DNA from: Micrococcaceae bacterium Sec5.1
GTDB taxonomy: Bacteria > Actinomycetota > Actinomycetes > Actinomycetales > Micrococcaceae
Reading direction: 5' to 3'
NCBI GenBank assembly: GCA_039636795.1
Contig: CP143430.1
Span: 2,728,001 to 2,792,000 of the forward strand
Length of the DNA: 64,000 nt
In this document: positions 15,370 to 24,216 of the stretch, piece by piece
How the letters are laid out: each line of letters begins with the position of its first letter
How positions within the stretch are numbered: the stretch's first letter is position 1
Notes under the pieces: generated by a model
What the model saw: the letters and a program-made list of their open reading frames with translations, nothing else
Database searches by the model: none
Told to the model about the DNA's origin: nothing
Made by a program: the position numbers and the translations under genes

Positions 15370-16284
15370 ATGACCCTCAAGGAACTGCAGTCATCCAAAC
15401 GGGCGCATCCCTACCCGGTGCAGTCACCTGGTCATGAGCGGGGCACGCGAAGCCGATCGGGCATTCGGCGACGCTCGACCATTCTGGTCACGGCCGTCCT
15501 CGTGTTCATCACTGCCCTTGTTGCCTTTCCCATGTACTGGGTGCTGGCCACGGCGTTCAAATCGCCTGAGCAGTTGTACTCAGGGATCGCCGTTCTGTGG
15601 CCGCTCCCATCGCACATTGAGAACTTCGTAGAGGCACTAACGAGGATCCCCTTCCTTCCGTACATGCTGAACTCCTTGTTCCTGGCCACGGTCAACGGAG
15701 TCCTTACTACGCTGTCTTCGGCATTGGTCGGTTACGGTTTTGCCAGGCTCCGCGGGCCGGGAAAGGGAATTTTTTTCGGAGTACTCATCGCCATGATGAT
15801 GATGCCCGGCATTGTGACACTCATTCCCACCTATCTGTTGTTTTCGCAGGTGGGACTTGTGGGGAATTACTGGCCTTGGGTGATCTGGGGATTGGTGGGA
15901 TCTCCCTATCTGATCTTCCTCTACCGTCAGTTCTTTGCCGGCCTTCCCAAGGAACTGGAGGAGGCGGCCATCCTGGACGGGTGCGGACAATTCCGCATAT
16001 TCACCAGGATCTTTCTCCCTATCTCCAAACCGATCGTCGTCACCGCCTTCGTCATGTCATTCCTGGCGGTCTGGGGCGATTTCATAGCTCCCAACCTTCT
16101 CTTGGATCAAAGCAACACCACCTTGGCAGTTGCGTTGTCATCCGGGTACGTCAATGAAAGGGGTTTCCCACTAAACAACCTCATAGCCGCAGGATCCATC
16201 CTTTACGTGATACCTGTAGTTCTGGTCTTCTTCTTCGTCCAGCAGCGCTACACGCAAAGTTTTAGTTCTGCCGGCATCAAATAA
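15370..16284 (+). CDS. ABC sugar permease, MalG/UgpE type
   Basis: 304 residues, with six membrane helices after a charged N-terminal tail of about 35 residues. The EAA motif reads EAAILDGCGQFRIFTRIFLP. The ATG directly follows the stop of the MalF-type gene, with AGGGAAG inside that gene's end. It pairs with the preceding permease and the Tat lipoprotein. The C-terminus (QQRYTQSFSSAGIK) matches the usual end of the family, so the protein is complete. Confidence 0.92.
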   Translation: MTLKELQSSKRAHPYPVQSPGHERGTRSRSGIRRRSTILVTAVLVFITALVAFPMYWVLATAFKSPEQLYSGIAVLWPLPSHIENFVEALTRIPFLPYMLNSLFLATVNGVLTTLSSALVGYGFARLRGPGKGIFFGVLIAMMMMPGIVTLIPTYLLFSQVGLVGNYWPWVIWGLVGSPYLIFLYRQFFAGLPKELEEAAILDGCGQFRIFTRIFLPISKPIVVTAFVMSFLAVWGDFIAPNLLLDQSNTTLAVALSSGYVNERGFPLNNLIAAGSILYVIPVVLVFFFVQQRYTQSFSSAGIK

Positions 16285-16307
16285 GTTTTGTGGAAATGGG
16301 GTCTGCA

Positions 16308-17315
16308 ATGGTCACGATGTCTGACGTAGCGCGGCTGGCAGGAGTGTCAACAATGACGGTATCCAACGTCGTGAACGGCCGGCGGTCTGTAAATCTGGAT
16401 ATCCGCAGGCGTGTCCTGGAGGCAGTGGAGGAGAGCGGTTACGTCATGAACCGTTCTGCAAGGACATTGCGCACCGGGACCACCGGGGTGATCGGGTTGG
16501 CGGTTCCTGCCCTCAGCCACGCCTATTTCGGTGAGCTCAGTGGCAGGGTTGTTGCCCAGGCCGCCGAGCTCGGATACCGCGTGGCCGTTGAGCAGACCGG
16601 TCTGCACATCGAAGACGAACTCGACGCCGTCGCAATGTCGCGCAATCTGGAATACGACGGCCTGATTCTCTCTGCACTGGTACTGGGGCCGGAGGAAGCC
16701 AGCCTTCTGAACCAGTCCATACCCCTGGTCCTCCTCGGCGAAAAGATATACGGCGATGCCGTTGATCACGTGGTGATGCCAAACGCAGAAGGAGCCAAGG
16801 CGGCCACCGCACATCTCGTGGAGCAAGGGTGCCAACGCATCGCGTGGGCGAGTAACTACTCTCCCGAAACCGAGCTCCACAATGTTGTACTGGATCGTCT
16901 TAAGGGCTACCGACAGGGCTTGGCGGACGCAGGACTCAGCGACGACCCCTCGCTGCACGTGCCCATGGATCAACCCAGCATGGAGCATGCCGCTGATGGC
17001 ATCAAGAAGCTGGTCCACGACGGTATTGAATTCGACGGCGTGGTAGCCGTTACCGATGCGGTCGCCTTCGGGGTGATTCGAGGTCTTAAAGACGCCGGCT
17101 TGCGAGTTCCGGAGGACGTGAAGGTCATCGGTTTCGACGACGTCCAGCAGGCAGCATTTTCCGTTCCGTCCCTTTCCACCATCGCACCGGACCATGACTG
17201 GATGGTCCGGTCCTCACTCTCCCTTCTCACCGAACGGATTAAAGACCGTTCCCCCCGCCCCGGGCGCGAGCTCGTGGCCCCTTTCCGGCTCATCGTCCGG
17301 GAATCAACCAGCTGA
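16308..17315 (+). CDS. LacI-family repressor of the arabinofuranoside operon
   Basis: 335 residues if started at ATG 16308; GTG 16290 is also in frame. The N-terminal LacI helix-turn-helix reads MSDVARLAGVSTMTVSNVVNGRRSV, followed by the hinge helix (SARTLRTG). The periplasmic-binding-like sensor domain (about 65-335) ends with IGFDDVQQAAFSVPSLSTI. The gene lies inside the operon between permease and GH51, an autoregulated layout. The inverted pair at 12943-13010 is the expected operator. The inducer is probably arabinose or an arabino-oligosaccharide. Confidence 0.9.
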   Translation: MVTMSDVARLAGVSTMTVSNVVNGRRSVNLDIRRRVLEAVEESGYVMNRSARTLRTGTTGVIGLAVPALSHAYFGELSGRVVAQAAELGYRVAVEQTGLHIEDELDAVAMSRNLEYDGLILSALVLGPEEASLLNQSIPLVLLGEKIYGDAVDHVVMPNAEGAKAATAHLVEQGCQRIAWASNYSPETELHNVVLDRLKGYRQGLADAGLSDDPSLHVPMDQPSMEHAADGIKKLVHDGIEFDGVVAVTDAVAFGVIRGLKDAGLRVPEDVKVIGFDDVQQAAFSVPSLSTIAPDHDWMVRSSLSLLTERIKDRSPRPGRELVAPFRLIVRESTS

Positions 17316-17346
17316 ATCACACATAGACTTTGGAGAAATCTTGACC

Positions 17347-18945
17347 ATGGCATCTTCGCCCCGGCTCGTCGTCAATCTGGACATTGCGGGTCCCACCATC
17401 AGCCGTCACGTCTACGGCCATTTCGCCGAACATTTGGGCCGTTGCATCTACGGTGGTTTTTGGGTGGGGGAGGACAGCGAAATACCCAACACCCGTGGCA
17501 TCCGGAATGATGTGGTGGAAGCCCTGCGCGAGTTGCGCATCCCAAATCTTCGCTGGCCCGGCGGTTGCTTCGCCGATGAATACCACTGGCGTCACGGCGT
17601 CGGCCCTCGTGAGCAGCGCCCCGTGATGGTCAATTCCCATTGGGGCGATGTCGTAGAAGACAATTCGTTTGGCACCCATGAGTTCATGGACCTCTGCGAA
17701 ATGCTCGGCGCGGACGCCTACGTCAACGGCAATGTGGGTTCCGGCACGGTCCAGGAAATGAGCGAATGGATCGAATACCTCACCCGCGCCGATGATTCAC
17801 CTATGGCTCGCCTGAGGCGACAGAACGGACGCGACCAGCCCTGGAAAGTCCCCTTCTTCGGCATCGGCAACGAACCTTGGGGGTGCGGTGGCAACTTCCG
17901 GGCTGAGGCCTACGCAGACTTGGCCCGGCAGTACAGCACCTTTGTCCGCTCCCACAACGGCAATGATGTTTACCGGATAGCAGCCGGCGCCAACGACGAT
18001 GACGTGGCATGGACCAAAGCCCTGATGGAAGCGCTTCATGACAAGGGCGGGCCAGGCCGCAAGAGCTCCCCATATCAAGGTGTCTCGCTCCACTACTACA
18101 CGATGTCCGGTCACTGGGACAGCAAAGGCTCCGCCACGGAATTCAATGAGGAAGAGTACTGGAAGACGGTCAAGGCCGCCCATCACATTGAGACCCTGCT
18201 GACTGCGCACTCCACCATGATGGACGTCTACGATCCGCACAAGGCGGTGGGGTTGGTCCTGGACGAGTGGGGCACATGGTGGGACGTAGAGCCCGGCACC
18301 AACCCCGGCTTCCTCTATCAGCAGAACACCATCCGCGACGCCCTCGTGGCCGCAATCCACTTTGACTCCTTCCACCGTCATGCCGACCGTCTCGTCATGG
18401 CGAACATCGCCCAAACGGTCAACGTCCTGCAAGCCATGCTGCTCACGGATCCAGAGAGCGGAGCGCTCGTAAAGACGCCCACGTTCCACGTCTTCGCCAT
18501 GAACGCAGGGCATCAGGATGCCACCGCGTTGCATACCCACCTTGACTCTGACGGCTCGCACAAGCTGGAGGGGGAGCAGGTTCCCACGTTCACTGCCTCC
18601 GCCAGCACCAAGGATGGCCAAGTGCTCATCTCCATGGCCAACCTGGAACTGGAGGACGAGAGCGAGGTGGTGCTGGACCTGCGCGGCGGGTCCCTGGAGC
18701 AGGTGGAAGCACTGGTCCTTTCCGGCGACAAAGTTTCAGCGTTCAACGCGCCCGCACACCCCGACGCCGTCACGCCGCGCTTCCTCGAAGTTGAAGAACG
18801 CGAGGGCCAGTTGGTACTGCGTCTTCCAGCCCACTCTTTCGCGACCGTTCGGGGAACACTGTCTGGTCAGGTCCCTGTAGTCACTGCTGCAGCGGCCGCG
18901 ACGTCCAGCCCCGCCACGGGCAGCAAGCCCTGCTTGAACTGTTGA
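17347..18945 (+). CDS. GH51 alpha-L-arabinofuranosidase
   Basis: 532 residues from ATG 17347 (GGAGA ten bases upstream). The acid/base is Glu176 in GIGNEPWG and the nucleophile Glu307 in LDEWGTWW, at the usual spacing in the (beta/alpha)8 barrel. The C-terminal beta-sandwich follows, ending in an Ala/Thr-rich tail. There is no signal peptide, so it acts on imported oligosaccharides in the cytoplasm, removing alpha-L-arabinofuranosyl ends from arabinan, arabinoxylan or glycoside fragments. It sits downstream of the importer and one base before the GH127 gene. Together they cover alpha- and beta-linked arabinofuranose. Confidence 0.93.
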   Translation: MASSPRLVVNLDIAGPTISRHVYGHFAEHLGRCIYGGFWVGEDSEIPNTRGIRNDVVEALRELRIPNLRWPGGCFADEYHWRHGVGPREQRPVMVNSHWGDVVEDNSFGTHEFMDLCEMLGADAYVNGNVGSGTVQEMSEWIEYLTRADDSPMARLRRQNGRDQPWKVPFFGIGNEPWGCGGNFRAEAYADLARQYSTFVRSHNGNDVYRIAAGANDDDVAWTKALMEALHDKGGPGRKSSPYQGVSLHYYTMSGHWDSKGSATEFNEEEYWKTVKAAHHIETLLTAHSTMMDVYDPHKAVGLVLDEWGTWWDVEPGTNPGFLYQQNTIRDALVAAIHFDSFHRHADRLVMANIAQTVNVLQAMLLTDPESGALVKTPTFHVFAMNAGHQDATALHTHLDSDGSHKLEGEQVPTFTASASTKDGQVLISMANLELEDESEVVLDLRGGSLEQVEALVLSGDKVSAFNAPAHPDAVTPRFLEVEEREGQLVLRLPAHSFATVRGTLSGQVPVVTAAAAATSSPATGSKPCLNC

Positions 18946-18946
18946 G

Positions 18947-21262
18947 ATGACCATGACTTTTGACTACCGCCCCCTCAGCCAAATTCGGCTTCGCGAGGGC
19001 GTCTTTGCTGAAGCCCAGCGTGTGAACCGTGAAGCACTGCTGCGTCTGGATCCTGATCGTCTTCTGGCGCCCTTCCGTCTCGAAGCGGGCCTCCCCGCTA
19101 CGGCGGAGCTCTACGGCGGTTGGGAATCAACGGGACTCAACGGCCACACGGCAGGGCACGTCCTGTCAGCGCTTGCCCACGCTGTATCCGGGGACGGTGA
19201 CCCACGCCTGGAGAAGATGCTTGGAAGCCTGCTGTCCGGACTGCGGGAAGTGCAGCAGGCCTCCGGCACAGGATACTTGGGCGGCGTACCTCAAGGGCGG
19301 CAGCTCTGGGACGAGCTCATTCAGGGAGACATTAGAGCCTCCCCCTTTGAGCTCAACGGGCGTTGGGTTCCCCTGTATAACCTGCACAAGACGCTGGCGG
19401 GCTTGGTGGATGTCGCATGGAATGTTCCCTCCGTGGAGGCGGACCAGATCCTGGATGAGCTGGCCAATTGGTGGCTGGAAACCACGGACCGGCTGGACCA
19501 GGAAGCACTCGAGCTCATCATGCAAACCGAGTTCGGCGGACTTACTGAAGCGTTCGCCCGCATGGCACTTCTCCGGCAGGACGGGCGCTACCTTCACCTG
19601 TCCATGAGGTTCATTCGGGAAGAGCTGATAACCCGGGTGCTGGCTCTACCGGGCGAAACAACGCAGGACTCACTTGCAGGACTCCACGCCAACACGCAGA
19701 TTCCGGTTGTGGTGGGCTACGCCGCCATTGCCAGGGCTGCCCGCGAACTGGGGTTGGAAGATGCAGCGACAGCGCGCATCGGGCAAGCCGCCCGAGACTT
19801 TTTCGACGACGTCGTTGCGTGGCGCAGCAGCGCCATTGGCGGCAACAGTGTTCGGGAGCACTTCCACCGCAGGGACGACTTCTCCCCGATGTTCCTCGGG
19901 CGGGAGGGCCCCGAGAGCTGCAACAGCTACAACATGGTCAAGCTGGCAGCCGAGCTTTATCTCCTGGATAAAGAGGACCGCTACCTGGACTACATCGAGG
20001 TCACTCAGTGCAGCCATGTGCTATCCACGCAGCACCCTGGGCACGGTGGCCTGGTCTACTTCACTTCCCACCGTCCGGGCCACTACCGGATGTATTCGCC
20101 GGAACAGGACGGCTTTTGGTGCTGTATGGGCTCCGGGTACGAGGCTCACGCAAAGCATGCTGCGCACGTGTACGTCGCTGATGGCGACGAACTCCGTATC
20201 AGCTGGCTTTTGGCCACGGAACTGAACTGGATGGAGCAGGGCGTCCGGGTCACCATTGACTCGGCCTTACCCTCAGGGAACACCGCCTCCGTCCGCGTGA
20301 GAGTGGAGGAGCCGCGGGAATTCACCCTCGCCATCCGCCTACCGCAATGGGCGCGAGGCGCCAAGGCCACACTGGGCGACGGCGGCAGGATCGACGGCGG
20401 CAGGCTCGAGGAAGAAGCGGGTTGGTGGCGACTGCGCCGCGTGTGGGACGGGACGGAGGAGATTCTGCTAAGTCTGGACCGTGAACTGCAGATGGTGCGG
20501 GCCGCGGATGATTCCCCATGGGCCTGGATCAGATACGGACCCACGGTCCTTGCCGAAGAGATCCCGGACAATGGACTGCATTACCGGGCAACGGGGGCCA
20601 GGGCCGCCCACATCGCTTCAGGGCCGCTCAGGCCGCTGGCTGAGACGCCTGTTCTGCTTGCCAGTGGGCTGGAAACGCACTCCGAAGGGGGCGAAGAGCT
20701 CTCGGTTCTCGCCTCGGATGGGCAGAGGCTGACGCTAAAGCCTCTGCACAGGATCCACGATGCCCGGTACAGGCTCTCCTGGCCTATGGCTCAGGACGGA
20801 ATGCAGATCACCGAAATCCAGGGGAAGTTGGCGGAGCAAGACAGGGCATCTACCGCCTTGGAAGCACGGGTAGTGGACGGGGTCACCTTCGGGGAACAGC
20901 AGCCTGAACTTGATCATGAGGTTAGCGCCCAGCATGCTGAGCGTGGAATGACACCCGACGGGGCACACTGGCTGCGCCCCAAGGAGCCGCTCACACTGGT
21001 GCTGCGTGACTGGACGATGATCGGCACGAGCCTTCGCATTGAAAGCGTGCCGGGGGAGGATCAGGAATCGTTCCTTCTCTCCGGGGCAGACAACGGGACG
21101 GCAGCAACAGTCAGGCAAGGGCCGGACGGTACCAGTGAGATTCAGTTCAACAGCAACGGCAGCTCGGAGGCCCGGCTGGTCATTGCTCCTCGGCCGGGCC
21201 ACACGATGCCAAGGCTAAGGCGCCTGCTGCTCTTGACCGATGCCGCGGATTCGTTGGCCTGA
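18947..21262 (+). CDS. GH127 beta-L-arabinofuranosidase
   Basis: 771-residue DUF1680/GH127 enzyme. The zinc-thiolate catalytic site known from Bifidobacterium HypBA1 is visible: Glu323 and Cys325 in ESCNSYN, and Cys392-Cys393 in FWCCMGSG. The N-terminal alpha/alpha barrel (for example NGHTAGHVLSALAHA, WVPLYNLHKTLAGL) is followed by beta-rich domains from about residue 420. Family members release beta-L-arabinofuranose, for example from hydroxyproline-linked arabinans of plant extensins. No signal peptide, so cytoplasmic. It is the last gene of the operon, one base after GH51 and five bases before a terminator. It is about 100 residues longer than the shortest family members. Confidence 0.92.
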   Translation: MTMTFDYRPLSQIRLREGVFAEAQRVNREALLRLDPDRLLAPFRLEAGLPATAELYGGWESTGLNGHTAGHVLSALAHAVSGDGDPRLEKMLGSLLSGLREVQQASGTGYLGGVPQGRQLWDELIQGDIRASPFELNGRWVPLYNLHKTLAGLVDVAWNVPSVEADQILDELANWWLETTDRLDQEALELIMQTEFGGLTEAFARMALLRQDGRYLHLSMRFIREELITRVLALPGETTQDSLAGLHANTQIPVVVGYAAIARAARELGLEDAATARIGQAARDFFDDVVAWRSSAIGGNSVREHFHRRDDFSPMFLGREGPESCNSYNMVKLAAELYLLDKEDRYLDYIEVTQCSHVLSTQHPGHGGLVYFTSHRPGHYRMYSPEQDGFWCCMGSGYEAHAKHAAHVYVADGDELRISWLLATELNWMEQGVRVTIDSALPSGNTASVRVRVEEPREFTLAIRLPQWARGAKATLGDGGRIDGGRLEEEAGWWRLRRVWDGTEEILLSLDRELQMVRAADDSPWAWIRYGPTVLAEEIPDNGLHYRATGARAAHIASGPLRPLAETPVLLASGLETHSEGGEELSVLASDGQRLTLKPLHRIHDARYRLSWPMAQDGMQITEIQGKLAEQDRASTALEARVVDGVTFGEQQPELDHEVSAQHAERGMTPDGAHWLRPKEPLTLVLRDWTMIGTSLRIESVPGEDQESFLLSGADNGTAATVRQGPDGTSEIQFNSNGSSEARLVIAPRPGHTMPRLRRLLLLTDAADSLA

Positions 21263-21266
21263 AAAG

Positions 21267-21306
21267 TTGGGGTCCTCACTGCATCATCTGCAGTGAGGAA
21301 CCCCAA
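21267..21306. terminator. Bidirectional hairpin terminator
   Basis: TTGGGGTCCTCACTGCA (21267-21283) pairs with 21289-21306 apart from one bulged base, followed on + by GGGCTTTTCTT. It separates the converging GH127 and SDR genes. Confidence 0.85.
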
Positions 21307-21315
21307 GGGCTTTTC

Positions 21316-22341
21316 TTACTGGACCGACCACGCACCGTCCGATGGCAGGACGGCGCCGGAGATGTTGGTTCCGTCCTCGCTGAGGAGGAACGTGATGGAG
21401 GCAGCCAGCTGCGAGGCCACAGCAACAGGTGGGATTATCTGCATGAACGGAGCCAACCGGTTCGCCCCGAGCTCCGAGCCAAAGGTGGCCTCGATGCCTG
21501 TTGCAACCGGGCCCGGGGCGACTGCGTTGACGCGGATTCCCTGGGGCGCGTACATAAAGGCAGTACTGCGGGTCATTCCGAGAACTGCGTGTTTGGACGC
21601 GGTGTACGCGAGCCCTGCAGAGTTGCCGCGGAGCGCGGCTTCGGAGGCAACGTTCACGATGGAACCGCGTCCGGCAGCCAGCATGGCCGGTAGTACGGCG
21701 CGGGTCAGGCGGAACATTCCGTCGACGTTGACCGCGAATACCCGGTTCCAGACGTCATCGGCCACCTCGTGCAAGGGGGTCATGTCGTCCATGATTCCGG
21801 CGACGTTTGCCAAGGCATATATACGGTCTCCAGCCGCTTCAACAATCCTCAGAATGTCTTCATCCTTGGTGATGTCGGCCTGCACTGTTACCACGTCAGC
21901 CTGCGGGTGATCCATCGCCAGTGAGTCGAGCCGGGCAGCTGCGATGTCTACGGCAATCACCCTTCCCCCTTCCCGGGCAATCCTGGAAGCAGTGGCGCGG
22001 CCGATCCCGGAGCCGGCGCCCGTGACGATGACAGTCTTGCCCAGGAATCTGCCGTCGGTGATGCGTTCCTGCCACAGGGCGTCGTCGATGTCCTCAGCGT
22101 CCTCCTCGGGTTCGATTCCACCATTTGCTTCCCTCACCAGATGATCAAGCAGGGACTGCGGGAACTGTCCGCCACCGAGTTCAACCAGCTGTTGCAGGGC
22201 AAGGTGATCGATGGGTTTCAGGGCTGATTCGTCCTGTCCGGCCTCGTTAAGCATTCCCCGAAGGAGGGGACCGCCAGCGGGATGGGCGAGCCATTCCCGA
22301 ACGGGACGCGAGCCGGTTAGTGCTTTGATGTTGTTGGTCAT
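21316..22341 (-). CDS. Short-chain dehydrogenase with an extra N-terminal helical domain
   Basis: 341 residues from ATG 22341 (AAGGAG six bases upstream). Its start overlaps the glucuronidase stop by 4 bp. Residues about 1-100 are not part of the SDR fold. They resemble the small helical tail domain seen at the C-terminus of some actinobacterial GH3 enzymes (REWLAHPAGGPLLRGML). From about residue 105 there is a classical SDR: TGAGSGIG (cofactor), NVAG, Ser in NVASEAA, and YTASK (catalytic Tyr and Lys). It probably oxidises a sugar, uronate or aglycone alcohol released by the glucuronidase. The appended domain and substrate are unproven. Confidence 0.86.
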   Translation of the reverse strand: MTNNIKALTGSRPVREWLAHPAGGPLLRGMLNEAGQDESALKPIDHLALQQLVELGGGQFPQSLLDHLVREANGGIEPEEDAEDIDDALWQERITDGRFLGKTVIVTGAGSGIGRATASRIAREGGRVIAVDIAAARLDSLAMDHPQADVVTVQADITKDEDILRIVEAAGDRIYALANVAGIMDDMTPLHEVADDVWNRVFAVNVDGMFRLTRAVLPAMLAAGRGSIVNVASEAALRGNSAGLAYTASKHAVLGMTRSTAFMYAPQGIRVNAVAPGPVATGIEATFGSELGANRLAPFMQIIPPVAVASQLAASITFLLSEDGTNISGAVLPSDGAWSVQ

Positions 22342-24194
22342 TTTGCTCCTTCGAGGGCCGGTGCTGGATTGAGCTCGCTTGTTATGTTTTCGGGAACTTC
22401 TGTTTCGTCCATGGCGGGCTTGGCACCGTTGAGACCAGTCCATCGGGCACGCAGGGTGTGAGCTGCCGCTTTTGGTTTTCTGTCCCGGCTAAAAACGCCC
22501 TTACGGTTGCCGTCCACGCGGTGGATCCCGTTTGACGTTTGGAAGTCGGCGAAGTTCCAGACGTGTTCACCTACGAAGCCATCAATCCTGTCAAAGACGC
22601 GGTGGTTCATGGCGAGGAACGATTGCTGGTACTCCTCGCTCCAAGGCATGTCCCAGATGGAGTGTTGTCCGGGCATGGTGTCTGCCCCGTATTCGCTCAT
22701 CATGATGGGTTTGCCGAAGGCCTCCAGCCAGCCGCGGAGGTCACGTTCAAGGTAATCTTCTGCCGTCTTAAGATCCCCCGTAAAGACGTACCAGCCGTAG
22801 TAGCGATTAATGCTGAGGACGTCGAAGAGGTCTGCGATTTTGTCGTTCTGGAAGGTTGCAAACATGACTGCGGCGTAGGTCAGCGGACGCGTTGGATCGA
22901 GCTCACGGGCCAGTTGAACGAGTGGCTTGAAGAACTCCCGGGCCCCGTCCTCGTTCGAGGCCGGTTCGTTGGCGATACTCCACATGACAACGCTTGGGTG
23001 GTTCTTATCGCGTGAGATGACCTCGCGAAGGTGCTGTGCGTGGGCCGCCTGGGTTTCGTGGTTGAAGGTGTCCGGCGAAAACGTGGGCTTGGGGCCCACC
23101 CCTGTCAGCCCTCCCTGGACCCCCAGGTTCAGTCCGACGGCGGCAGTTTCATCGACGACGACGATGCCGTGGCGGTCAGCGAATTCCAGCACCTCCTCCG
23201 CGTAGGGGTAGTGCGAGGTCCTGAACGAGTTGGCGCCCACCCAATCCAGCAACTGGAAGTCGTGCACAAGGTAGGCGTTGTCGTGACCCTTGCCCCGAAC
23301 GGCTGTGTCCTCGTGCTTACCGAAGCCAGTAAAGTAGAAGGGCTCTCCGTTGATAAGGAACTGGGTCCCGCGGACTTCGACGGTCCTCACACCAAACGGC
23401 TCCGTATAGCTGTCAATCACGTCTTCGCCGTCGAGGAGCTCTACCACCAGGTTGTACAGGTAGGCTGCACCTGGTCGCCACAGCAAGACGTCGTCAATAG
23501 TGAGTGTTCCTTGGCTGCCTTCTGCCGATGAAACTTCCTGGCCTGTAGCATCCAAAACCCGCACACGGACCGATGTTTGGTGATTGGTTTCGACAGAATA
23601 ATCCACGACGCCGGTTCGGCCAATAACGCCGGTAACAACGGTGATGTCGCTGATGTGGCGTTCTGGCTTGCTGTAGAGCCACACTGACCTCGCCAGGCCA
23701 GCGTAGTTGTAGAAGTCATGCAGGTAAGTCTGTTGGCGTCGGCCGTCCTGGCTGACGCTGATGCTGCCAGGTGGGATGGTGGCACTGGTCAGTTCATTAT
23801 TTACCCCAACGGTGAGCCTGAATTCACCTCCGGGTGAGACGTGGTCGGTGATGTCTGCTTCAAAGGGCGTGTAGCCACCGACGTGCCGGGCTACCAGGAC
23901 GTCGTCAACATAGACCTTGCCCTCGTGCGTGGCTGCGTCCAAACGGAGCAAAACCCTTTCCCCGGTCCAGCCCCGCGGTACGCGCACCGTCCGCTGGTAC
24001 CACACCCAGCCCACGTGGTCCCGGATCTTCTGGTCAGCAAAGAGATCGTTATAACTCGAGGGGACAGGGGCTTCGAGTTTGCCCCCCAGGACGCCTCTCC
24101 AAGGCTCGGGAACGTCTGCATCTTCAAGGGCGAAGCGCCAAAGACCGTCCAGGTTGATAAGTTCTCGGGTAATTGTAGGGCGGGGCTTAAGCAA
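22338..24194 (-). CDS. uidA: Beta-glucuronidase (GH2)
   Basis: 618 residues starting at TTG 24194. AGGAG lies eight bases upstream, and this start avoids the 50-base overlap with the upstream gene that the ATG at 24266 would require. Close in plan to E. coli GUS: INLDGLWRF at the N-terminus, sugar-binding and immunoglobulin-like domains, then a TIM barrel. The acid/base Glu is in WSIANEP (about 410) and the nucleophile in MSEYGADT (about 500). VWNFADFQT and the NRKGVF segment (the uronate-recognising NxK) near the end support a glucuronide substrate. It is cytoplasmic. Neighbours are an SDR, a Gfo/Idh oxidoreductase and an Opp-type importer, which suggests uptake and hydrolysis of glucuronides. 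Confidence 0.92.
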   Translation of the reverse strand: MLKPRPTITRELINLDGLWRFALEDADVPEPWRGVLGGKLEAPVPSSYNDLFADQKIRDHVGWVWYQRTVRVPRGWTGERVLLRLDAATHEGKVYVDDVLVARHVGGYTPFEADITDHVSPGGEFRLTVGVNNELTSATIPPGSISVSQDGRRQQTYLHDFYNYAGLARSVWLYSKPERHISDITVVTGVIGRTGVVDYSVETNHQTSVRVRVLDATGQEVSSAEGSQGTLTIDDVLLWRPGAAYLYNLVVELLDGEDVIDSYTEPFGVRTVEVRGTQFLINGEPFYFTGFGKHEDTAVRGKGHDNAYLVHDFQLLDWVGANSFRTSHYPYAEEVLEFADRHGIVVVDETAAVGLNLGVQGGLTGVGPKPTFSPDTFNHETQAAHAQHLREVISRDKNHPSVVMWSIANEPASNEDGAREFFKPLVQLARELDPTRPLTYAAVMFATFQNDKIADLFDVLSINRYYGWYVFTGDLKTAEDYLERDLRGWLEAFGKPIMMSEYGADTMPGQHSIWDMPWSEEYQQSFLAMNHRVFDRIDGFVGEHVWNFADFQTSNGIHRVDGNRKGVFSRDRKPKAAAHTLRARWTGLNGAKPAMDETEVPENITSELNPAPALEGAK

Positions 24195-24216
24195 TGTCTT
24201 TTCTCCTGCTTGGCTG

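Noticed and set aside
17797..18621. 274-codon minus-strand frame opposite GH51
   Set aside because: No family features and it mirrors the codon positions of GH51.
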